Assembly: GCA_903884535.1 (NCBI GenBank)
Contig: CAISEZ010000070.1
Coordinates: 1 to 61,803 of the forward strand
Direction: 5' to 3'
Source: an uncultured Verrucomicrobia subdivision 3 bacterium
Lineage (GTDB): Bacteria > Verrucomicrobiota > Verrucomicrobiia > Limisphaerales > UBA11358
Length of the DNA stretch: 61,803 nt
Shown here: positions 1 to 7,800 of the stretch, piece after piece
How positions within the stretch are numbered: position 1 is the first letter of the stretch
Layout: the number at the start of each line of letters is the position of its first letter
Program-made: the position numbers and the translations under genes
The notes under the pieces: generated by a model
What the model was told of the DNA's origin: nothing
Database searches by the model: none
The model's input: only the letters and a program-made list of their open reading frames with translations

Positions 1-229
1 CTTTCAACTCTTTTTCCCGGCCCTGACGCCGGGGCAGCCGCGCCCGAGGCAGAACGGATTTTTGCTTGGTTAGCTCGCGTGAGCAAACCCGCTGCTTTAC
101 AACAGCGGCCTCCAGTATAACACGAGGGGCCTCGTCTATGGCGGGCGTCTGCCCGATCCGCCCACGCAGGATGAAGTTCAGCAGATTTACAACACGCTGA
201 ATTACCTGATTGGCGCGCTGAAGCATTGA
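1..229 (+). other. Left-edge remnant of an unidentified gene, in two frames
   Basis: Two overlapping frames look protein-like here. One is open from base 1 to a TAA at 118-120 and ends with residues resembling AERIFAWLARVSKPAALQ. The other runs from 83 to a TGA at 227-229 and ends with QQIYNTLNYLIGALKH. Neither has a start codon inside the window. Either the upstream gene ends at 120, or a frameshift near base 83 splits one C-terminus. I do not recognise a family. Confidence 0.3.
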
Positions 230-280
230 GAATTGGCGAAACCAGCGGTCGAGTGCGGCGCAAGCAGCAGGCGGCATGAA

Positions 281-315
281 TTGACGCCGTCAGCCGGTGA
301 CAGTAGCTTTTCACC
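281..315 (+). promoter_or_regulatory. Sigma-70-type promoter abutting nadA
   Basis: A -35 box TTGACG (281-286), a 17-bp spacer and a -10 box TAGCTT (304-309) are followed by exactly 6 bp before the nadA ATG at 316. No Shine-Dalgarno sequence is present. With the usual 6-7 nt between the -10 box and the transcription start, the mRNA would begin at or next to the A of ATG, giving a leaderless transcript. This is inferred from sequence only. Confidence 0.55.
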
Positions 316-1332
316 ATGATTGATGTCGCTGAAATGCATCCGCGCGGCGGAATGGACAGGAAGAAGTTTGAGCCGCTGGCGGGGGAAATATTCACGCTCA
401 AGAAGCAGCTCAACGCGGTCATCCTCGCGCACAATTACCAGGTGCCGGAAATCCAGGACGTGGCGGATTTTGTGGGCGATTCGCTGGGGCTGGCGCAGCA
501 GGCGGCCAAGACGGACGCGGATGTGATCGTGTTCTGTGGCGTGCATTTCATGGCGGAGACGGCGAAGATTTTGAACCCGAATAAAATCGTGGTGCTGCCG
601 GATCGCGACGCCGGCTGTTCGCTGGAAGAAAGTTGTCCGGCGGAAAAACTCGCGGCACTGCAAGCGACGAATCCGAATTTCTGGACGATTGCCTACATCA
701 ATTGCAGCGCGGCAGTGAAGGCGCTGTGCGACGTAATCGTGACGAGCGGCAACGCGGAAAAAATCGTCAACGCCGCGCCGAAGGACCGCGACCTGCTGTT
801 TGTGCCGGATGAAAATCTCGGCCAGTGGGTGATGGAGCAGACGGGGCGGCCGATGACTTTATGGAAAGGCAATTGTTACGCGCACGTCGAATTTCAGCGC
901 GAGCAGGTGCTGGAGGCGAAGCGGCAGTTTCCCGACGCGAAAATCATCGTCCACCCGGAAAGTCTGCGCGAGGTGCGCGATCTGGCGGACGCGGTTTGCT
1001 CGACGGAGAAGATGATCACTTTCTGCAGGAATGATCCGGCCAAGCGTTTCGTCATCGTCACGGAATCGGGCATCATCCACCGGATGCGGAAGGAATGTCC
1101 GGGCAAGGAATTTCTCTGCGCGCCGACGTTCGACGTGATGCGCGCGCCGACGGATCACTGCCGTTGCAGCGAATGCAAATTCATGAAGCTGAATACGCTC
1201 GAAAAAGTGCGCGACTGCATGAAGCAACTTTCGCCGCGCGTCGAATTGCCGCCAGAAATCATCCGGCGCGCGCGGCTGCCGATGGACCGGATGCTGGAAA
1301 TTTCGGCGAAGCCGATTGAGAATGCGGGGTGA
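316..1332 (+). CDS. nadA: Quinolinate synthase
   Basis: NadA condenses iminoaspartate with dihydroxyacetone phosphate to quinolinate in de novo NAD synthesis, in the cytoplasm, using a [4Fe-4S] cluster. The 338-residue length is normal for the family. Family signatures are visible: AHNYQ near residues 38-42, GDSLGLA near 54-60, and cluster cysteines expected at C74 (in FCGVHFMAETAK), C187 (in KGNCYAHVEF) and the CRCSEC group at 282-287. The start at 316 is supported by a promoter placed for a leaderless message. ATG at 352 (MDRKKFEP) is an alternative without a good ribosome site. nadB and nadC are not in the window. A hairpin-rich repeat follows the stop. Confidence 0.96.
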   Translation: MIDVAEMHPRGGMDRKKFEPLAGEIFTLKKQLNAVILAHNYQVPEIQDVADFVGDSLGLAQQAAKTDADVIVFCGVHFMAETAKILNPNKIVVLPDRDAGCSLEESCPAEKLAALQATNPNFWTIAYINCSAAVKALCDVIVTSGNAEKIVNAAPKDRDLLFVPDENLGQWVMEQTGRPMTLWKGNCYAHVEFQREQVLEAKRQFPDAKIIVHPESLREVRDLADAVCSTEKMITFCRNDPAKRFVIVTESGIIHRMRKECPGKEFLCAPTFDVMRAPTDHCRCSECKFMKLNTLEKVRDCMKQLSPRVELPPEIIRRARLPMDRMLEISAKPIENAG

Positions 1333-1359
1333 TTATGTTCAGAAACGATACCAACAGAT

Positions 1360-1470
1360 GTAGAGCAGGCTTTCGAGCCTGCCGGTGCGGGCGACTTTCC
1401 AGTCGCCCGGCATTCGCCAACACCGGACAGGAAAGTCCGGTGAACCGGCAGGCTGGAAAGCCTGCCCTAC
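1360..1470. repeat. Four-hairpin palindromic element, copy 1
   Basis: This 111-bp element sits between nadA and the lipase gene. It consists of four consecutive short hairpins: 1364-1383, 1389-1408, 1422-1441 and 1447-1466. Each has an 8-nt arm and a TTCC/GGAA-type tetraloop (TTCG in the first). The outer pair have GCAGGCT/AGCCTGC arms, and the inner pair have GGGCGACT and ACCGGACA arms. Its ends, GTAG and CTAC, are complementary. The same modules occur at 42731-42836 with the inner pair in reverse order, so the two copies lie in opposite orientation. It resembles a REP/MITE-type non-autonomous element, but no mobilising gene is seen. Confidence 0.85.
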
Positions 1471-1504
1471 GTTTTATGGCGGACGACTTCCATATTTGGA
1501 TTTA

Positions 1505-2212
1505 ATGAAGTTTTGCCTCGTCATCGCCATGGCCATTCTTCCGCTGCTCGCTTCCGCCACTGAAAACAAAGAATACGTCATCCTGCTGCACGGCTTGTGC
1601 CGCTCCGGTCGGTCCATGATCCCGATGGGGCAGGCGCTGACGCAGGCTGGCTACAAGGTCGTGAACATGGAATATCCGTCGCGTTCGGCCGCGATTGAAA
1701 AATTGAGCGAGGATGCGATTGGCGGCGCGGTTGCGGATTGTCAAAGCCGTGGCGCGGTGAAAATTCATTTTGTCACGCACTCGCTCGGCGGCATTTTGGT
1801 GCGCAGTTACTTGTCACGGCACACAATTTCCAATCTCGGCCGCGTGGTGATGCTCGGGCCGCCGAACCAAGGCAGCGAAGTGGTGGACAAGCTGGGTTCG
1901 TGGTGGATTTTCAAAAAGCTCAACGGTCCGGCGGGAGACGAACTAAGCACGGATAAAAACTCCACGCCGAATAAACTCGGCCCGGCAAATTTTTGCGCGG
2001 GCATCATCGCCGGCAGCCTTTCGATCAATTGGATCAACAGTTGGCTCATTCCCGGCCGCGACGACGGCAAGGTGTCCATTGAGCGCACCGAGCTGGCGGG
2101 CATGGCCGACCACATCGTTGTTCACAGCGCGCATCCATTTCTCATGCGCAACCGAACGGCGATCCGGCAGACGATTTGTTTTCTGGGCAACGGTAAGTTT
2201 GAGCGGGCTTAA
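1505..2212 (+). CDS. Secreted alpha/beta hydrolase, lipase-like
   Basis: This is a 235-residue protein with an N-terminal signal peptide (MKFCLVIAMAILPLLASA). It continues into an alpha/beta-hydrolase core with an oxyanion-hole segment VILLHGLCRSG and the nucleophile elbow THSLGG. The segment VMLGPPNQGSE is typical of triacylglycerol-lipase or PGAP1-like members. Catalytic Ser is the S of HSLGG, and His is probably in ADHIVVHSAHPF near the C-terminus. It is likely exported to hydrolyse an ester; the substrate is unknown. The frame is open further upstream, but those codons lie in the palindromic repeat, so the ATG directly before the signal peptide was chosen. The downstream neighbour is convergent. 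Confidence 0.8.
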   Translation: MKFCLVIAMAILPLLASATENKEYVILLHGLCRSGRSMIPMGQALTQAGYKVVNMEYPSRSAAIEKLSEDAIGGAVADCQSRGAVKIHFVTHSLGGILVRSYLSRHTISNLGRVVMLGPPNQGSEVVDKLGSWWIFKKLNGPAGDELSTDKNSTPNKLGPANFCAGIIAGSLSINWINSWLIPGRDDGKVSIERTELAGMADHIVVHSAHPFLMRNRTAIRQTICFLGNGKFERA

Positions 2213-2265
2213 GAATTCCATTGCCGATTTAAGGCAACAGAACCGGGCAGGGTGGTGAGCAAGCG

Positions 2266-4629
2266 CTAAACTGGAGGCTGGCGGTCCACATTTTTACCGC
2301 CGAACAGCAGCCGCAGGCTGTTCATCACGACAATCACCGTGCTGCCCTCGTGGCCGACCACGCCGATGGTCAGCGGAATTTTCCCCAGCAGCGCAAACGT
2401 GACCAGCACCACGACGGTGCCGAGCGAGATGAACAAATTCTGTTTGATGATGCGTTGGGCCCGCTGGCTCAAACGGAAGGCGGCGCGGAAGTTTTCCAGC
2501 CGGTCGTGCATCAGCACCACGTCGGCTTGCTCCAGCGCGGCGTCGGAACCGCGCGCCCCCATGGCCACGCCGATGTGCGCGGCGGCCAGGCTCGGCGCGT
2601 CGTTCACGCCGTCGCCGATCATCGCCACGCGGTTGCCCTGCGCGCTCAAGGCGCGGATGGCGGCGACTTTTTCCTCAGGCTTCAGCCCGGCGCGGACATC
2701 GTCCAGTTTCAATTCGGTGCGGAGATGTTCGGCGGCGGCCAAGTTGTCGCCGGTCAAAACGACGCTGCGCAAACCCTCGTGACGCAGATCTTCGATCACC
2801 GCCGCGGACTGCGGCCGGATGTCGTCGCGCAAAATAATTCTGCCCAGCAAAGCGCCCTCGGCAACCCAGACTTCGGACGTGCCGGCGGCGGTGGGAGCGC
2901 CAAGCTCAGGTTCAGCAAGTTTACCGGTGGCGTCAGCTTTTTGCCGATCCGGCATTCGGCGTTCCGACTCAACCCACGCACGCTTGCCAACGAGCGTTTC
3001 CACGCCATCGTGATTCGCGCGCAAGCCCTGGCCGGTGACGGATTCGAAATGTGCAAACTCAATGGCCGCCAGCGCCTGTTGTTTGCCGTGGCGCGTGATG
3101 GCGCGGGCCAGCGGATGCGTGGACAATTTTTCCAGCGAGTAGGCCAGTCGCGCGACTTCGTTTTCGTGGCCGGGCGGGAAGCTTTCAATTTTTTCCACGC
3201 GCAGTTCGCCGGTCGTTAGAGTCCCGGTTTTGTCGAGGCAGACGACATTTACCTGCGCGAGTTTTTCCACCGCTGCGCCGCCGCGAAACAGGATGCCGTG
3301 CCGCGCTGCCCACGCGATGGCCGCCAGCACCGCCGACGGAATGGACAATACCAACGCGCACGGCGACGACACGACGAGCAGCGTCATCGTGCGGTAAAAC
3401 GCGCTGTGCGCTCCGGCCGTGGAAGTGAACGCAACCAGTCCAAAACCAAGCCACCACACAAAAAACATCACGAGCGAAAGGCCGAGGACGCCGTAGGTGT
3501 AAACAGTGCTGAATTTGTCGGCGAACTGCTGGGCGGGCGCCTTTTGCTGCTGCGCCTCGTGAATGAGCGTGATGATTTTTTGCAGCGAACTTTCCGCGGC
3601 CGGTTTGGTGACCAGCACTTCAACCGCGCCCCAAAGATTGATGGTTCCCGCCAGCGCGAGGTCGCCGACGGATTTTTCCACGGGCGCGGCTTCGCCGGTG
3701 AGATTGGATTCGTCCGCCGCCGTTTTGCCTTTGGTGATTTCGGCGTCCACGGGAAATTGCGCGCCGGGCTTGATGAGCAGGCGGTCACCGGCGCGGATTT
3801 TTTCCAAGGCCACTTCCGTTTCCGTTCCGTTCGCATTCAGCGCCGTCGCCGTTTTCGGCGCATCACGGAACAGTGACCGGATTTCCTTTTGCGTGCGGCC
3901 CAGCGCGTAATGTTCCAGCGCGCCGGAAAATGAAAATAAAAACAGCAGCGTCGCGCCCTCCGCCCACGCGCCGATGCAGGCCGCACCGGCCGCGACGGCG
4001 AGCATCAGAAAATGCACGTCCAGCACGCGTTTTTGCAGGCGTTCCCAGACTTCCTCCGCCGGATAAAAACCACCGGCGAGATAGGCGGCGACGAACGCGG
4101 CGACTTTGAATTGCGCCGGCACGACGAATGCCGCCAGCAGGCCGCAACCGCCGCAGAGCAGGGCGGCGGTCAGTTGAAATTTCCATTCGTCCACCGGATG
4201 CTCGTGGTCGGCAGCGGGAATCTCAATGGTGCGCGGTTCGATGTGCGGGAAAGGCAGGTCGCGCCAGCGCCAGAATTTCGGCGCGGTCGGACAGGTCACA
4301 CGGGCGATGGTCGTGTTGCCGCCATCCTGCTGGATTGTGATTTTTTTTCGCTCGGATTCGGATAGCGGCGCGGTGCAGGCGGCGCAATCGTTTTTACCGT
4401 TGAGCAACAAACAGGCGTGGTCGGCGTCCGCGGTCTGGACCGACTGGATTTTTTGGGTGACGCGCAGCGTGAGTTGTTCCACGTCCACCCGGCCCAAAGT
4501 GGCCACGGAGATTTTTTTGCGCGCGGGGTCAATGGTCACGGCTTCCAGGGTCGGCTCCTCCGCCAGCGTGTTGGCGACCGCGCGGGCGAGGCACGTTTCC
4601 GGGTGGCGTTGTTCAGACACTGAACTCAT
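2266..4629 (-). CDS. P1B-4 type metal-transporting ATPase
   Basis: This integral membrane pump of about 787 residues belongs to the heavy-metal P-type ATPases. It shows the phosphorylation motif DKTGTLTTG, an HP motif in STHPLARAI, the hinge GDGVNDAPS, and SPC (in VSSPCALVLSIP) instead of CPC. The last membrane helix carries HEGST. SPC plus HEG(S/T) is the known signature of the P1B-4 subgroup (CoaT/PfeT-like), which exports Co2+, Fe2+ or Zn2+. The N-terminal 130 residues look like a degenerate HMA-type domain without a CxxC, followed by a DCAACTA cysteine cluster. An in-frame upstream start at 4689 adds 20 residues; neither start has a clear ribosome site. No metal regulator is adjacent. The exact ion is uncertain. 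Confidence 0.9.
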   Translation of the reverse strand: MSSVSEQRHPETCLARAVANTLAEEPTLEAVTIDPARKKISVATLGRVDVEQLTLRVTQKIQSVQTADADHACLLLNGKNDCAACTAPLSESERKKITIQQDGGNTTIARVTCPTAPKFWRWRDLPFPHIEPRTIEIPAADHEHPVDEWKFQLTAALLCGGCGLLAAFVVPAQFKVAAFVAAYLAGGFYPAEEVWERLQKRVLDVHFLMLAVAAGAACIGAWAEGATLLFLFSFSGALEHYALGRTQKEIRSLFRDAPKTATALNANGTETEVALEKIRAGDRLLIKPGAQFPVDAEITKGKTAADESNLTGEAAPVEKSVGDLALAGTINLWGAVEVLVTKPAAESSLQKIITLIHEAQQQKAPAQQFADKFSTVYTYGVLGLSLVMFFVWWLGFGLVAFTSTAGAHSAFYRTMTLLVVSSPCALVLSIPSAVLAAIAWAARHGILFRGGAAVEKLAQVNVVCLDKTGTLTTGELRVEKIESFPPGHENEVARLAYSLEKLSTHPLARAITRHGKQQALAAIEFAHFESVTGQGLRANHDGVETLVGKRAWVESERRMPDRQKADATGKLAEPELGAPTAAGTSEVWVAEGALLGRIILRDDIRPQSAAVIEDLRHEGLRSVVLTGDNLAAAEHLRTELKLDDVRAGLKPEEKVAAIRALSAQGNRVAMIGDGVNDAPSLAAAHIGVAMGARGSDAALEQADVVLMHDRLENFRAAFRLSQRAQRIIKQNLFISLGTVVVLVTFALLGKIPLTIGVVGHEGSTVIVVMNSLRLLFGGKNVDRQPPV

Positions 4630-4811
4630 TGCCTGATTTGTAACACCAATTTTCCGTCGGCGCGAAGTAAAAGTTCCGGGTCTGGGCATTGTGACTTTGA
4701 CGGAAATGGATGATGACGACGAAATCTTTCGGGCGGATTCATCTTGCCTTGGCTGAAGCGCCTGTCGCGCAAGGTTGCTCAGCCGCCTTGAAGATAAATT
4801 TTTACAAGCAA

Positions 4812-4841
4812 AACGCGCGGTGGAAAATTCCGCCGCGCGTT
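4812..4841 (-). terminator. Intrinsic terminator after the giant pectinesterase
   Basis: An inverted repeat pairs AACGCGCGG (4812-4820) with CCGCGCGTT (4833-4841) around a 12-nt loop. Read on the minus strand it is followed by TTTTGC. It lies about 30 bp after the stop of the gene at 4871-9478, so it probably ends the pectin locus transcript. It could also work weakly in the other direction. Confidence 0.6.
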
Positions 4842-4870
4842 GCGCTTTATATTTTTAGGCCAGAAGGAAA

Positions 4871-7800
4871 TTACGGCTGCGCAGTGCGGTAATACGCTGT
4901 GGCCGGCGGAATTCCACCCAGATCCGTAAAGGTATCTATGAATTGAAACAGTCCGTTGCTGGGCGCGTTGGTGGTCTCTATCGTCACCCAGTCCACCAGA
5001 TTGGTCGAGCGCTGGATCTCATATTGGTAGGTTGGTATGCCAGCCAGATTCAGCGTGGCGCTGCTGCCGGTGATCGTGATGGCCTGCGGCGTGCCCGCCA
5101 ACGGATTGGTGGAAACGGTGAGGTTAATCAGGCCTGCCGCCGTGCCGCCTAGTCCGTCGCCGATGGTGTAATTGATCTGATCATTCACGCCATTCGGATT
5201 GTTGTAATAGATATAGCTGGCGTCGTAGCTCACCGTCGCGCTGTTGGTGCTGCTGATCGTGGAGGTCAGCGCAATCGTGTCGCCATCCACATCGCTCCAG
5301 TTGGCGGACAAATTGGTCAGCGCAATCTTGAAGGGATAGCCCGCCGCCATCACATAACCGGCCGGACTGGCGACCGGAGCCGTGTTGTTGTAAGTCAGCG
5401 TGGCCACCGAGCTGGTCACACTGCCGGAACCATTGTTGACGACCACGGAATAGTTGCCGCCATTCGTGCGCACGGCGTTGGCGATGGCCAGAGTGGAACT
5501 GGTCGCGCCCGAAAGCGGACTGCCATTTTGCAGCCATTGATACGTCGGCGCCGGAATACCGGTGGCGGCAACGGTGAAGCTCGCGGATTGACCGTAACTG
5601 GCGCTTTGATTGGCCGGCTGGCTGGTGATGTTCGGAGCCAACGCCGGCTGCCAGCCGTAAAGCCAAGTTGATGCACTTTGAATGGCGATGACAAACGGGT
5701 CGCTGCTGGTTGAGTGCGTCGAAAAGGTCAGCGACTTAGTGGCTGTAGCAGTCAAGTTACTGGAGCCGTAATCTGCCATGTTCACACCGGCGTCGCTTGC
5801 ATATCCGGTGACGACATCGGCCATGACGCAGTTATAAAAGAGAGTTTCAGACGGCGAACTCGGTGTGCTGATGGTGCGACCCAAATCAAAATTCGCGGAA
5901 CCGGCATAGCCCTGGGTAATGCGGCAGTTGATGAAGCCGAAGCCGTTGGTGGTGGCTGGCGACCGCGGCTGAGTCACATGTCCGCCGGAGAGTAGACAGC
6001 GCAGTTCACAATTGGTGTAATACACCGAACCGTAGCCCCAGTTGAAATCGGTCTGGCCCTGGATCAGCGAGTCCTGGAAATACACGAGTTTACCGGCGGA
6101 ATGAACCAGGAAGGTGTCCTGATAGCTGTCCAGTTCCATGTTGTAGAAAGTGGCCCGCGTGCCTTCCACGTCAATCGCCTCCGCTTGCGAGCCGCCCGAC
6201 GGTGTGGTGTTGGTCAGGGTCAAGTTTTCAAACGAGCAGTCGTTGCCGTTCAACACGAACATCGCGCGCAGCGGTGCGCCGGACGTATTGAGAGCGTTGT
6301 TGTTCGGATAACCAATGAATGCTCCGGTCCGGCTTTGGCCGCGGAAGTCCAGATTGTTCTTCGACTTCACATCCACAATTTCCTGGTAGAAACCGTTACG
6401 TAAATTAATCACCGTCGGCGTCGTATTGTTGGCTGGCACGGAATCCACTGCGCCTTGCACCGTCATGAAATCGCCGCTGCCGTCAGCGGCCACGACCAGA
6501 CTCGTCGGATTGGCCGGTCCGCCAACCTTGGTGGTGAACTGCCAGACGTTATTCGCCGTGATGCCGGCGAAGTAAGCGCCGCTGGCGTCGGCAAACACGC
6601 CGTCGTCAATTGTCACGTAATATGTTTGATTGGACGTCATCACCCCGGAATGATGATAAATCGCCGCCGTGCTGCCGGTGATGATGACTGGATACGCGTT
6701 GAACGAGTCGCCACCGATGGCGCGCGTTTGGGTTGCGCCAAGTGAAAGATCGATCGTGTCCACCGGGGTGGCGCCGTTGGTGAGGTTGTAAATCTTGATG
6801 GTTCCAACGCCGGCACCGGCGCGCAATGTCGGCGCGGTGCTAAATGTGACGTAAAGCGGTGTGTCGTAGCAAACCCCGGTCTGACCGTTGCTGGGCGTCT
6901 TCGACGTGATGGACATGGTCGAATTCACCGTGAGCGTCACGCTGGCGGAGTTGGTGCTGCCGGCGGAATTGACGATGGTGCAATTATACGTCGCGGAGTC
7001 GGCCGATGCGGTGCTGGCGATCACAAAAGTGGCGTTGGTTGCGGTGCTGTTGGACGCGCCGGAAATCGGCGAGCCGTTTTTATTCCACTGGTAAGTTGGT
7101 GTCGGCACGCCGGAGGCCGTTACGCTGAACGAGGCCGATTGCGTATTGGTCACGACCAAGCTGGCGGGTTGGGCACTGATGGCGGGCGGGACAATGACGG
7201 TAAGCGTGGCAAAGTTGGTTACATTGCCGCAAGGATTGGTGGCGATAAGGGAAATGACTTCCTGATCGTTCGCCGGATACTGGACATTGTTCAGGGTGAT
7301 GGAATTGCCGTTTGCGCCTGGAACATCCACGCCGTTGGTTTGCCATTGCTGGTAGGCGGCGGGATTGGCAGAAACGGTCGCGGAGAAAGTGGCATTATTG
7401 CCTTGAATCACCGTCTGGTTGTTTGGACCGGTGATGAGCGGCGCGACACAACCGGAGCTGATGTTCAGCACGGCCAGCCCGCTGGTGGCAACGCCGTAGG
7501 TGTTGCTGACAGTCACGAAATAATTTCCATTGTCCGCCGGCTGGGCGTTGTTCAGCACCAGATTTGCCGTGGCCGAATTGGCGAGGGTTGAAGCCCCGCT
7601 CGGGCCGGGACCGTCGGCGAGCAAATTGGTGCTGGTCGCGCTATTGGTGAAATAATACCAACGATAAGTCAACGCCGCCCCGCTGCCGTTCGCAACGGTG
7701 ACTGCGAAACTTGAAGTCACGTTGTCCCCAGGATTACCGCTATACCCGACCGGCCCGCTGGTAATAATGGGCCGCGGATCGGTCGGCAACACAAGATCCA

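Noticed and set aside
1360..1470. CRISPR array or tRNA-like structure
   Set aside because: There are no regularly spaced direct repeats with unique spacers, and the hairpins have 8-nt arms with tetraloops instead of a cloverleaf. A search by eye found no tRNA elsewhere.
1385..1504. N-terminal 40-residue extension of the lipase
   Set aside because: These codons come from the palindromic repeat, and the signal peptide begins at the ATG at 1505.
2213..2265. Terminator between the lipase and metal ATPase genes
   Set aside because: Only a 5-bp TTGCC/GGCAA pairing without a T run is present, which is too weak to call.
4710..4892. 60-codon frame between the metal ATPase and pectinesterase genes
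   Set aside because: It spans an intrinsic terminator hairpin and the end of the pectinesterase gene, and the product has no recognisable features.
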